Notes under the pieces: generated by a model | What the model saw: the letters and a program-made list of their open reading frames with translations, nothing else | What the model was told of the DNA's origin: nothing | Database searches by the model: none | In this document: one piece after another, positions 29,600-38,122 of the stretch | How positions within the stretch are numbered: position 1 is the stretch's first letter | How the letters are laid out: every line of letters starts with the position of its first letter | DNA from: Marinobacterium sp. | Lineage (GTDB): Bacteria; Pseudomonadota; Gammaproteobacteria; Pseudomonadales; Balneatricaceae | Direction: 5' to 3' | NCBI GenBank assembly: GCA_003250495.1 | Contig: QKGH01000237.1 | Location: forward strand, 1 to 43,639 | DNA: 43,639 nucleotides | Program-made: the position numbers and the translations under genes

Positions 29600-32518
29600 A
29601 TGCAACCTGTATCCAGCCATCCCAGTTTTCGCTTTCTGCGTGCTCAAACGATTCAGTCGTTAAACGTTGAAGTCCAGGAGTTCGAGCACCTCGTCACCGG
29701 TGCCCGCCATTACCATATCGCCGCCGACCGGGACGAGAACGTGTTCCTGGTCGCCTTCCGTACCGTGCCGGAGGATTCGACCGGGGTGGCGCATATCCTC
29801 GAGCACACGGCGCTGTGCGGAAGCGAACGCTATCCGGTGCGCGACCCGTTCTTCATGATGACGCGGCGCTCGTTGAACACCTTCATGAATGCGTTCACCA
29901 GCAGCGACTGGACCGCCTATCCCTTCGCCAGCCAGAACCGCAAGGATTTTTTCAACCTGCTGGACGTGTACCTGGACGCGACCTTCTTTTCGCGCCTCGA
30001 TCCGCTCGACTTCGCCCAGGAGGGGCACCGGGTCGAATTCGCCGAGACGGGTAATCCCGAATCGGACCTGGTGTTCAAGGGGGTCGTGTTCAACGAGATG
30101 AAGGGGGCGATGAGCTCGCCGGTGTCGACGCTGTGGCAGACGCTGACCAAATACCTGTTCCCGACCACCACCTATCACCACAACAGCGGCGGCGAGCCGA
30201 GCTGTATCCCCGATCTCAGCTACGAGCAACTGCTGGCGTTCTACCGCAGCCACTACCATCCCAGCAACGCGGTGTTCATGACCTTCGGCAACCTCAGCGC
30301 CGAGGAGCTGCAGCAGCGGTTCGAAGAGCAGGCGCTGTCGCGCTTTGAACGCAACGATGACGAGATCACCGTGAGCGATGAGAAGCGCTACTTTGCGCCG
30401 CTGCGGGTCGAGGAGGCCTACGCGCTGGAGCAGGAGGAGCTGGAGGGCAAGACCCACCACGTCATGGGCTGGCTGCTGTCGCGCTCGATCGACCTGGACG
30501 AGTTGATGCAGGCGCACCTGCTGTCGCGGGTGCTGCTCGATAACTCCAGCTCGCCGCTGCGGGCGGCGCTGGAATCCAGCGACCTCGGTTCCGCGCCGTC
30601 GCCGCTGTGCGGCCTGGAGGATTCGAACCGTGAGATGACCTTCATGTGCGGCCTCGAGGGGAGCGACCCGGAGCAGGCGGCGGCCTTCGAACAGTTGGTA
30701 CTCGATACCCTCGCCCAGATCGAGCGTGACGGTATCCCGCAGGAGATGGTCGAAGCGCAGCTGCATCAGCTGGAGCTGAGCCAGCGCGAGATCACCGGCG
30801 ACGGTTACCCGTTCGGGTTGCAGCTGATCCTGGCGGCGCTGTCGGCCGGTATCCATCGCGGCGACCCGGTGGCGGCGCTGAATGTCGATCCGGCGCTGGA
30901 AAAGTTGCGCGAGATGATTCGTGAGCCCAACTATATCCCGTCGCTGATCCGGCGCTGGCTGCTCGACAATCCGCACCGCGTCCGCCTGACGCTGCGTCCG
31001 GATGCCGACCTGGCGCTGCGCCGCGATGCGGCCGAGGCGGCGCGGCTGGCGGAGATGAAGGCGCAGATGAGCGGCGACGAAAAGCAGCAGGTCATCGCGC
31101 TGGCCGAACAGCTCGAACAGCGTCAGCTGCAGCAGGACGATGAATCGATCCTGCCGACGGTGACGCTGGAGGATGTGCCGACCCAGCTGCACTTCCCGCA
31201 CGCCGAGCAGCTGCCGCTATCGACGCTGGCCGGGACCTGGTTCTCGGCCGGGACCAACGGTCTGAGCTATCAGCAGGTGATCGTCGATCTGCCGGCGCTG
31301 TCGGAGCCGGAGCAGGCGCTGCTGCCGCTGTACAGCCACTGCCTTACCGAACTGGGCTGCGGGGAGCGCGACTACCGCGCCAACCAGGCCTATCAGAGCC
31401 AGGTGACCGGTGGACTCTCCGCCTATACCTCGGTACGGGGCGACACCGACAACGAACAGAAGATCTCCGGTTACCTGGTGCTGTCGGGCAAGGCGCTGGC
31501 GGTCAATCGCGATGCGCTGGGCGAGCTGTTACTGGATACCTTGCTGCACGCGCGGTTCGACGAACAGAAGCGCCTGCGTGAAATCGTGGCGCAGATGCGG
31601 AGCCGCCGCGAGCAGTCGATCACCGGGCAGGGCCATAGTCTGGCGATGCTGGCCGCCTGCGCCGGTTTCGCGCCGGCCTCGATGCTGGCGCACAGCTCGC
31701 GCGGCCTGGAAGGGGTACGCCGGCTGAAGGCGCTGGACAAGGCGCTCGACAGTGCCTCCGGTCTGCAACAGCTGTCGGAGAGTCTGGCGGCGCTGCACCG
31801 GCGCTTTATCGATGCCCCGCGCCGCTTCCTGCTGGTGGGCGAGGAGGAGTACCGCGATGCCCTGGCCAACGGTTTGCAGAGCCGCTGGGGCGCGGTGCCG
31901 GTAGCCGATGATTTCACCCCCTTCAGTCTGCCGGCCACCCGGCGTGCGGTACAGCAGGCGTGGCTGACCAGTACTCAGGTCAACTTCTGCGCCAGGGCCT
32001 ACCCGACCGTAACCGTCGATCATCCGGATGCGGCCGCGTTGACCGTCCTGGGCGAGTTCCTGCGCAACAACTATCTGCACCGCGCGATTCGCGAGCAGGG
32101 CGGTGCCTATGGCTCCGGCGCTTCGCAGGACAGCGGCGATGCGGTGTTCCGCTTCTTCTCCTATCGTGACCCCCGCATCAGCGGCACGCTGGAGGATTTC
32201 GATGCCGCGACCGCCTGGCTGAAGGCGTCGGAGCTGGAACCGAAGAAGCTGGAGGAGGCGATCCTCGGCGTGGTCAGCTCCATCGACAAGCCCGGCTCTC
32301 CGGCCGGGGAGGCGAAACAGACCTACCATGCCAGCCTGTTCGGACGCACGCCGGAGCAGCGCCAGCGCTTCCGTAGCCAGATCCTGCAGGTCAGCGCCGC
32401 CGACCTGAAACGTGTGGCGCAGACCTACCTGGTGCCGGAGCATGCCAGTACGGCCGTGGTGACCAGCAGCAAAGCGGCGGTGGAACTGCCCGCCGGGTTT
32501 GAACGCCTGGAGATCTGA
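29600..32518 (+). CDS. M16-family metalloprotease, presequence-protease (PreP) type
   Basis: This is a large 972-residue insulinase-family protease. The inverted zinc motif HILEH (about 65-69), preceded by VAFRTVPEDSTGVA and followed by TALCGSERYPVRDPFF, and the downstream glutamate in FNEMKGAMSSP (about 165) mark the active N-terminal half. The C-terminal half is the usual inactive partner (REQGGAYGSGAS). The overall pattern is that of M16C/PreP, which degrades unstructured peptides in organelles; the bacterial role is probably peptide clean-up. No signal peptide is visible, so a cytoplasmic location is expected. The start is ATG 29600; an upstream TTG at 29552 is less likely. Confidence 0.88.
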   Translation: MQPVSSHPSFRFLRAQTIQSLNVEVQEFEHLVTGARHYHIAADRDENVFLVAFRTVPEDSTGVAHILEHTALCGSERYPVRDPFFMMTRRSLNTFMNAFTSSDWTAYPFASQNRKDFFNLLDVYLDATFFSRLDPLDFAQEGHRVEFAETGNPESDLVFKGVVFNEMKGAMSSPVSTLWQTLTKYLFPTTTYHHNSGGEPSCIPDLSYEQLLAFYRSHYHPSNAVFMTFGNLSAEELQQRFEEQALSRFERNDDEITVSDEKRYFAPLRVEEAYALEQEELEGKTHHVMGWLLSRSIDLDELMQAHLLSRVLLDNSSSPLRAALESSDLGSAPSPLCGLEDSNREMTFMCGLEGSDPEQAAAFEQLVLDTLAQIERDGIPQEMVEAQLHQLELSQREITGDGYPFGLQLILAALSAGIHRGDPVAALNVDPALEKLREMIREPNYIPSLIRRWLLDNPHRVRLTLRPDADLALRRDAAEAARLAEMKAQMSGDEKQQVIALAEQLEQRQLQQDDESILPTVTLEDVPTQLHFPHAEQLPLSTLAGTWFSAGTNGLSYQQVIVDLPALSEPEQALLPLYSHCLTELGCGERDYRANQAYQSQVTGGLSAYTSVRGDTDNEQKISGYLVLSGKALAVNRDALGELLLDTLLHARFDEQKRLREIVAQMRSRREQSITGQGHSLAMLAACAGFAPASMLAHSSRGLEGVRRLKALDKALDSASGLQQLSESLAALHRRFIDAPRRFLLVGEEEYRDALANGLQSRWGAVPVADDFTPFSLPATRRAVQQAWLTSTQVNFCARAYPTVTVDHPDAAALTVLGEFLRNNYLHRAIREQGGAYGSGASQDSGDAVFRFFSYRDPRISGTLEDFDAATAWLKASELEPKKLEEAILGVVSSIDKPGSPAGEAKQTYHASLFGRTPEQRQRFRSQILQVSAADLKRVAQTYLVPEHASTAVVTSSKAAVELPAGFERLEI

Positions 32519-32564
32519 TTTCAGCCTCCGGACCCGCTCTGGTAACATGGAGCGGTTAACTCAG

Positions 32565-32588
32565 ACAGCCCCGCCTAGGCGGGGCTGT
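32565..32588 (+). terminator. Perfect hairpin after M16 gene (likely terminator)
   Basis: ACAGCCCCGCC and GGCGGGGCTGT form an 11-bp perfect stem around TA, 46 bp after the M16 stop. Only a short TTT follows. The ribosome-binding site of the next gene lies 9 bp further, so the hairpin could also influence that gene. Confidence 0.6.
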
Positions 32589-32607
32589 GCCGTTTGTGGA
32601 GACTCCC

Positions 32608-33525
32608 GTGCCCAATCCTGTAACCGCCCCGGCCGCCAAGGTCGCCTCCGCCGCGCAGCAGGGTCCCGCCGCCAACGTGCTGGTCACCGGCGCGCTGTTG
32701 ATCCTGCTGTCGGAGTCGATGCTGGTATCCAGCGGCCTGATCATCCGCCAGATCAGCGACACGCTACCGACACCGATGATCGTGTTCATGCGCAACCTGC
32801 TGGGGCTGATGTTGATGCTGCCGTTGCTGCTGCGCGCGGCGCGGCAACTGGCCACCCGTAACATCCACCTGCATCTGCTGCGGGCGCTGGTCGGGGTCAG
32901 TTCCATGGCCTGCCTGTACTACTCCTGGGCCTCGCTGCCGATGGCGCAGGCGGCGCTGCTGAAACAGACCGCGCCCTTCTTCATGCCGCTGATCGCCTAT
33001 TGGTGGCTGGGCGAGGCGGTCCCACGACGCGTCAAATGGGCGCTGCTGGTGGGGTTCGCCGGCGTCGCACTGATACTGAATCCGCAGCAGGGGCAGTTCA
33101 ATTGGGCGGTACTGGTCGGCCTCTGCGGCGCTGCGTTGGGCGCCACCGCCAAGGTGACGGTACGGCGCATGCATCGGACCGAGCCATCGAAGCGCATCGT
33201 GTTCTACTTTTCCCTGTTCGGCACGCTGTTCTCGGCTATCCCGGCCTACCTGCACTGGGTGACCCCGGGGCCGGTCGAACTGATCTGGCTGCTGGGGTTG
33301 GGGGCAACCTCGACCCTGGCACAACTGCTGTTTACCCGCGCCTACGGTTTGGTGCCGGCAGCGCAGCTGGGGCCGTTCACCTACAGCTCGGTGGTGCTGG
33401 CGGCACTGATCGGCTGGTGGCTGTGGGACGAGACCGTAGCGCTGGTCACTGTCATCGGTATGATGCTGGTGTTCTCCGGCGGTCTGCTAACCTTGGGGAG
33501 GTCGGCGTTGCGCTGGCGGCGTTGA
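32608..33525 (+). CDS. EamA/DMT-family transporter
   Basis: This 305-residue membrane protein has ten predicted hydrophobic segments in two EamA repeats. The first includes RNLLGLMLMLPLLL and ALLKQTAPFFMPLIAYWWLGE; the second includes LGLGATSTLAQLLFTRAYG and YSSVVLAALIGWWLWDE. The family exports or imports small metabolites; the substrate is unknown. I chose the GTG at 32608 because TGGAG lies seven bases upstream; a GTG at 32587 sits inside the hairpin stem. It is followed after 31 bp by the sugar dehydrogenase gene on the same strand. Confidence 0.85.
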   Translation: MPNPVTAPAAKVASAAQQGPAANVLVTGALLILLSESMLVSSGLIIRQISDTLPTPMIVFMRNLLGLMLMLPLLLRAARQLATRNIHLHLLRALVGVSSMACLYYSWASLPMAQAALLKQTAPFFMPLIAYWWLGEAVPRRVKWALLVGFAGVALILNPQQGQFNWAVLVGLCGAALGATAKVTVRRMHRTEPSKRIVFYFSLFGTLFSAIPAYLHWVTPGPVELIWLLGLGATSTLAQLLFTRAYGLVPAAQLGPFTYSSVVLAALIGWWLWDETVALVTVIGMMLVFSGGLLTLGRSALRWRR

Positions 33526-33556
33526 GGGCGCTCAACAATCGGCAAGGGGGTGTGGC

Positions 33557-34693
33557 ATGAACAAGAGGAACGGATGGCACCTCCTGCTGGTGTGTCTGCT
33601 GCTACTGGCTAACGCGGCCCACGGCGCCGAGCTGCTGCTACGTGGCGAGAGCGCCGGGATGCGCTATCGGGTCGAACAGGTCGCCGCCGGCCTGGGAGTG
33701 CCCTGGGGGCTGGTGTTGCTGGATGACGGCAGTCTATTGCTGACCGAGCGTCAGGGGCGGGTGCAGCGGTTGGATCCCGAGAGCGGCTGGCTGACGCCCA
33801 TTGCCGGCGTCCCCAAGGTGCGGGTGCGCGGTCAGGGTGGCCTGCTCGATGTGGCGGTGCCGCCCGGGTATCGCGCCGGGGACTGGCTCTATTTCACCTA
33901 TGTCAAAGCGCTTGCGGAGAGCGATAACCGCGGTGTGACGACGCTGGCCCGGGCCCGGCTGGAGGGCGATCGTCTGCGCGACTGGCAGGTGCTGCTGGTG
34001 ACCGATTCGGCGACCGGGACCGACCGCCATTTCGGTAGCCGCATCCAGTTCGACGGCCAGGGCCGGTTGTTTTTCGGCGTCGGCGATCGCGGCGAACGTC
34101 CCAATGGCCAGGATCGGAGCAACCATGCCGGCAGCCTGCTGCGCCTCGATATCGACGGGCAGGTGCCCGCCGATAACCCCTTTGTCGGCCAGTCCGGCAT
34201 CCGGCCGGAGATCTGGAGCTACGGTCACCGTAATCCCCAGGGGCTGGCCTGGGATGCGCAGCATGGCCGCCTGTGGGAGATCGAACATGGGCCGCGCGGC
34301 GGCGATGAGCTGAACCTGATCCGCCGCGGCGGTAACTACGGCTGGCCCGTGCTCTCCTACGGCAAGGAGTACTGGGGACCGATCGCCGTCGGCGAGGGCA
34401 CCGAGCGGGAGGGGATGGAGGCGCCGACCAAGGTGTATATTCCATCGATCGCGCCGGGCAGCCTGCTGCTCTATACCGGCGCCGCCTTCCCGGGTTGGCA
34501 GGGGAATCTGTTTGCCGGCGCGCTGGCGCTAACCCATCTGAACCGCATCGTACTCGACGGCGAAACCGCCGTGGCCGAGGAGCGTTTGCTGGGCGAACTG
34601 AACGAGCGGATCCGCGCGTTGGCACAGGACCCGCAGGGCTGGCTCTACCTCTCCACCGACAGCGGCCGCATCCTGCGTATCCGTCCGCAGTAG
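33557..34693 (+). CDS. PQQ-type soluble sugar dehydrogenase (glucose/sorbosone dehydrogenase family)
   Basis: The protein has 378 residues with a cleavable signal peptide (LLLVCLLLLANAAHGA), so it is periplasmic. The beta-propeller motifs VPWGLVLLDDGSLLLTERQGRV, RHFGSRIQFDGQGRLFFGVGDRGE, GHRNPQGLAWD and EHGPRGGDELNLIRRGGNYGWP match the YliI/Asd and soluble glucose dehydrogenase group that binds PQQ. It probably oxidises aldose sugars; the electron acceptor is unknown. The PQQ synthesis operon lies 5 kb downstream, so the cofactor is available. It ends tail to tail with a second EamA gene. Confidence 0.88.
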   Translation: MNKRNGWHLLLVCLLLLANAAHGAELLLRGESAGMRYRVEQVAAGLGVPWGLVLLDDGSLLLTERQGRVQRLDPESGWLTPIAGVPKVRVRGQGGLLDVAVPPGYRAGDWLYFTYVKALAESDNRGVTTLARARLEGDRLRDWQVLLVTDSATGTDRHFGSRIQFDGQGRLFFGVGDRGERPNGQDRSNHAGSLLRLDIDGQVPADNPFVGQSGIRPEIWSYGHRNPQGLAWDAQHGRLWEIEHGPRGGDELNLIRRGGNYGWPVLSYGKEYWGPIAVGEGTEREGMEAPTKVYIPSIAPGSLLLYTGAAFPGWQGNLFAGALALTHLNRIVLDGETAVAEERLLGELNERIRALAQDPQGWLYLSTDSGRILRIRPQ

Positions 34694-34717
34694 CGCTGCG
34701 CTCCCTGGCGCAGGCGG

Positions 34718-35566
34718 TCAGGCCGGACGGCGCTGGCGGATCACCAGTGCAATACCGCCGAGGATGGCGACAGAGGCCAGCAGCAGACGCAGGCTCAGCG
34801 CTTCCGACAGCAGCAGGACCCCGCCCAGTGCGGCGATCACCGGCGCGCTGAGCTGGACGGTCGCCGCATTGGTGGCGCTGAGATGGGGCAACACCGAGTA
34901 CCAGATCAGATAACCGACGGCGGACGCCAGCCCGCCGGAGGCGAGGGCGTAACCGAGTCCGGCCGGATCGATGCTCAAGCCAGGGCCCAGCGCCGCCAGC
35001 AATGCCAGCGCCAGTGCCAACGGCAGCGTCAGCAGGAAGTTACCGGCGCTGGCCAGGGCCGGATGGGCCTTGCCCCTGCCGCGGATCGAGTAGACGCCCC
35101 AGGCGATGCCGGCGCAGGCCATCAGCGTCGCCGCCAGCAGCGGCGGCGCACTGAGCCCCGGCAACACCAGCCCGACCAGCCCGCCCAGCGCCAGTGCGAG
35201 GCCAAGCCATTGCAGTGCTCGCAACCGCTCCCCCTGCAGCAGACCGTAGCCGATCATCGTTCCCTGCACCGCACCAAACAGGATCAGGGCCCCGGTGCCG
35301 GCGGCCAGCTCCAGATAGGCGTAGGAGAACAGGGCGGCGTAGGCGAACAGTGCCAGCGCCGAGGGCCAGCTGCCCTGATGGCGGGCGGAGGTGCCGCGCA
35401 GCGACAGCAGCAGCCACAGCACCAGGGCGCCGCTGATCAGGCGCAGGGCGGTGAAGCTGGCGGCATCGATGGCGGTTTCGCGCAGCGCGAGGCGACACAG
35501 GAGGGAGTTGCCGGCGAAGGCGATCATCGCCAGGGTCGTGAGCATGAGCAGACGTGCGGTCGTCAC
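34718..35566 (-). CDS. EamA/DMT-family transporter (second copy)
   Basis: This 282-residue protein has ten hydrophobic segments with EamA-type repeats (MIAFAGNSLLCRLALRE, SFTALRLISGALVLWLLLSL; second half SAVGYLIWYSVLPHLSATNAATVQLSAPVIAALGGVLLLSE). It is not closely similar to the plus-strand copy 2 kb away and resembles drug/metabolite exporters. The start is uncertain: I take GTG 35566, and an ATG at 35545 would leave 275 residues. The long open frame continuing upstream into the divergent gene is not supported. The substrate is unknown. Confidence 0.82.
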   Translation of the reverse strand: MTTARLLMLTTLAMIAFAGNSLLCRLALRETAIDAASFTALRLISGALVLWLLLSLRGTSARHQGSWPSALALFAYAALFSYAYLELAAGTGALILFGAVQGTMIGYGLLQGERLRALQWLGLALALGGLVGLVLPGLSAPPLLAATLMACAGIAWGVYSIRGRGKAHPALASAGNFLLTLPLALALALLAALGPGLSIDPAGLGYALASGGLASAVGYLIWYSVLPHLSATNAATVQLSAPVIAALGGVLLLSEALSLRLLLASVAILGGIALVIRQRRPA

Positions 35567-35749
35567 CTGAGTGTCCCGGTTATTGTTTTCAGCATGCTGC
35601 CCGATGGCAACGCGGACCGGAATACCTCTTTGGGCCCGATTTGTCATTGCCGGGAGCGTTGCTTTAAGGTTAGTAGAGGGCTGTTGGAGACGCCGCAGCG
35701 GGACTGCATGTGAGAGCGGTACGGATGGGAGAGCATTACGGGAGGGGTT

Positions 35750-37192
35750 ATGGCGTTGCGTAACGCCGTTCAGCTGATCTGCTATCCGGATCGGATGGGG
35801 CAGAATCTGACCGATCTGGCCGAGGTGCTGGAGTGCCACCTGGGCGATGCGATCGGCGGCGTGCACCTGCTGCCGTTCTATCCCTCCAACGCCGATGCCG
35901 GGTTTGCGCCGCTGACGCATAAGGAGGTCGATCCGCGCTTTGGCAGCTGGCGGGATATTCGCCGTATCGCGGCGCGTTACGACCTGTGCGTCGACCTGAT
36001 CCTGAACCATATCTCCGACCAGTCGCCGCAGTTCCGCGATTTCATCGCCCAGGGTTACGACTCGCCCAGTGCCGAGCTGTTCGTCCATGTCGAGCGGATG
36101 GGGGAGATCAGCCACGACGATCTGGCACGTATCCATATCCGCAAGGAGAAGGAACCGTTCCGCGAGGTGCAGTTCGCCAACGGCGGTCAGGGGCGGGTCT
36201 GGTGCACCTTCACCGAACATCAGATCGACCTAAACTTCGAGGCGCCGGCGACGCACCGCCTGATCGCCGACTATATTGCGTTCCTTGCCGAGCAGGGGGT
36301 GAAGCTGTTCCGGCTCGATGCGTTCGGCTACATCAGCAAACGTATCGGGACCCGCTGCTTCATGGTGGAGCCGGATATCTATCACGAACTGGCCTGGGTG
36401 CAAGGGGTGGCGACCGCGCACGGCGTCGAGCTGCTGCCGGAGGTGCACGACCATATCAGCTATCAGTACGAGATCGGTCGGCGCGGCATGCATCCCTATG
36501 GCTTCGCGCTGCCGCCGCTGGTGCTGCACGCGCTGCTCGACGCCAACAGCCGCTACCTGAAACAGTGGCTGCGGATGTGCCCGCGCAACCAGGTCACGGT
36601 GCTGGATAGCCACGACGGCATCTGTATTCCCGATGTAGAGGGGCTGTTGCCGGAGAGCGAGATCAAGGCGCTGATCGACAATATCGACGCCCGTAGCGGC
36701 GATCCCATCCTGCGGGGTTCGGCGGCCAACGTGCACAGTGTCGGCGCGATCTACCAGCTGACCTGTACCTTCTACGACGCGTTGCAGCGCCAGGACGATG
36801 CCTATATCGCGGCGCGGGCGATCCAGTTTTTCACCCCGGGTATCCCGCAGGTCTACTACGTCGGCTGGCTGGCCGGCGAGAACGACCTGGAGCTACTGCA
36901 GCACAGCGGCGATGCCCGCGGCATCAATCGCCATTACTTCGCGCTGGAGGAGGTGGCGGCCAGGGTGCAACGGCCGGTGGTACAACGTCTGCTGGCGCTG
37001 ATGCGGTTCCGCAGCCACTACCCGGCGTTCGACGGCGAGTTCGAGCTGCACTCCTCCAGCGACACCAGCGTCCGCCTGGGTTGGCGCAACGACGATTATT
37101 ACTGCGAGCTGTTCGTCGATCTGCGCTTTCGCACCACGCGTATCTGCCACTGGGATCCGGCGGCGGGACAACAGTGCGAGCAGTTGTACTAA
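35750..37192 (+). CDS. GH13_18 sugar phosphorylase (sucrose phosphorylase family)
   Basis: This 480-residue protein aligns with sucrose phosphorylase across its length. The nucleophile is D190 (FRLDAFGYISKR), the acid/base is E231 (LLPEVHDH), and the transition-state stabiliser is D289 (VLDSHDGI). IPQVYYVG, NDLELL and INRHYF are also conserved. The family cleaves alpha-glucosides with phosphate to give glucose 1-phosphate. The acceptor-side loop at about 327-336 (NVHSVGAIYQ) is longer than the loop I recall for sucrose phosphorylase, so glucosylglycerol or glucosylglycerate are possible substrates. GGGAGGGG precedes the ATG. No signal peptide is present. It is monocistronic, ending at a hairpin. 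Confidence 0.85.
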   Translation: MALRNAVQLICYPDRMGQNLTDLAEVLECHLGDAIGGVHLLPFYPSNADAGFAPLTHKEVDPRFGSWRDIRRIAARYDLCVDLILNHISDQSPQFRDFIAQGYDSPSAELFVHVERMGEISHDDLARIHIRKEKEPFREVQFANGGQGRVWCTFTEHQIDLNFEAPATHRLIADYIAFLAEQGVKLFRLDAFGYISKRIGTRCFMVEPDIYHELAWVQGVATAHGVELLPEVHDHISYQYEIGRRGMHPYGFALPPLVLHALLDANSRYLKQWLRMCPRNQVTVLDSHDGICIPDVEGLLPESEIKALIDNIDARSGDPILRGSAANVHSVGAIYQLTCTFYDALQRQDDAYIAARAIQFFTPGIPQVYYVGWLAGENDLELLQHSGDARGINRHYFALEEVAARVQRPVVQRLLALMRFRSHYPAFDGEFELHSSSDTSVRLGWRNDDYYCELFVDLRFRTTRICHWDPAAGQQCEQLY

Positions 37193-37244
37193 GGCGTCAG
37201 GTGATGGCGATACCCAGGCAGGGAGAGGTTTAGAGCGGGGATCG

Positions 37245-37271
37245 AGGGGCCGGCATTGCGCCGGCCCCTTT
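37245..37271. terminator. Terminator between GH13_18 gene and luxS
   Basis: AGGGGCCGGC and GCCGGCCCCT form a perfect 10-bp stem with a 5-nt loop, followed by TTT on the plus strand. On the minus strand there is no T-run, so it serves mainly the plus-strand gene. Confidence 0.75.
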
Positions 37272-37285
37272 GCTTACACGGGCGA

Positions 37286-37798
37286 TCAGCCGTGGTCGGC
37301 CAGAAACTCGTCGCTCAGGGTCAGCTCGGTGTTGCTGTTGACGCTGATACCGCGCGCGAGGATGTTGCGGGCGATCGCTTTCGCCTCCTCCAGTGAGTGC
37401 ATGGTGTAGGTGCCGCACTGGTAGACGTTCAGCTCCGGAATATCGCCTTCGCTATTCACCTGCAATACGTCCTCCATCGCCGCGCGCCAGGCGCCGGCCA
37501 CGTCGGCTTCGCTCGGCGTGCCGATCAGGCTCATGTAGAAACCGGTACGGCAGCCCATCGGCGAGATGTCGATGATCTCGACGCTGCCGCTGTTGAGGTG
37601 GTCGCGCATGAAGCCGGCGAACAGGTGTTCGAGGGTATGGATCCCTTTCTCCGACAGGATCTCCTGGTTCGGCAGGCAGAAGCGCAGGTCGAAGACGGTG
37701 ATCGCATCCCCCTTGGGGGTGTTCATCTTTTTCGCCACGCGTACGGCCGGTGCGTGCATGCGGGTGTGGTCGACGCGGAAACTGTCCAGAAGAGGCAT
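37286..37798 (-). CDS. luxS: S-ribosylhomocysteine lyase LuxS
   Basis: This 170-residue enzyme has the metal site H54-x2-E57-H58 (HTLEH), the catalytic Cys 83 in [11 protein letters not shown], and a third metal-ligand position at C128 (VYQCGTYT). It splits S-ribosylhomocysteine into homocysteine and DPD, the precursor of autoinducer AI-2, recycling the product of methyl transfer. [14 protein letters not shown] is a typical start, with AAGGA upstream; a longer in-frame extension to 38008 is unconserved. No pfs or metE/metH lies nearby, so it is a stand-alone gene here. Confidence 0.95.
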   Translation of the reverse strand: MPLLDSFRVDHTRMHAPAVRVAKKMNTPKGDAITVFDLRFCLPNQEILSEKGIHTLEHLFAGFMRDHLNSGSVEIIDISPMGCRTGFYMSLIGTPSEADVAGAWRAAMEDVLQVNSEGDIPELNVYQCGTYTMHSLEEAKAIARNILARGISVNSNTELTLSDEFLADHG

Positions 37799-38122
37799 GG
37801 GAAATCCTTCACTGATTGCATGTTCGATGGTGGGCCCGTGCAACTGGCATGGGCAGACCCTTGGGCCGCAGTATATCGCGTACCCGAGCCGAGTGCTCGG
37901 ACATCTGTGCGATAGCCGCACCCGAGTGCCGCTTCGGCACAGGGCTGTTAGACGGGCGCCCGGCAGGCTTGCGACTCTAGTACCAAAGTACCGGTTTTTC
38001 GCTGCCATGGAACCATACCGGCGCTGGTGCCCGGTTGACTAGGATGTCACTGTCGAATTGAGAAAAGCGTCTATCCTGTCTGGGTCAGACGTTTGGACAT
38101 AACAACAAAGAGGCTAACGACA
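37799..38122. other. 324-bp divergent intergenic region (luxS / exaC)
   Basis: It contains a GTGCCG-CTT-CGGCAC hairpin (37926-37940), the 13-mer GTACCAAAGTACC (37980-37992) shared with the pqqA upstream region, and no supported gene. A SAH-type riboswitch was looked for on the luxS side and not recognised. Confidence 0.6.
37980..37992 (+). promoter_or_regulatory. Candidate activator site upstream of exaC
   Basis: GTACC-AAA-GTACC is a direct repeat of GTACC with an 8-bp period. The same 13-mer with one change (GTTCCAAAGTACC) lies before pqqA. It ends 130 bp before the exaC start. A weak -10-like CATACC at 38014-38019 lies at a distance from the site similar to that seen at pqqA. In Pseudomonas, exaC and the pqq genes are controlled by NarL-type response regulators (ErbR/AgmR), so a shared site is expected. 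Confidence 0.5.

Noticed and set aside
34718-36220. 500-codon version of the minus-strand EamA gene
   Set aside because: The upstream half is antisense to the GH13_18 phosphorylase and lacks membrane character; the transporter domain starts near 35566.
37799-38008. SAH or SAM riboswitch in the luxS leader
   Set aside because: Several GC hairpins exist, but the conserved core of either class could not be found on the minus strand.
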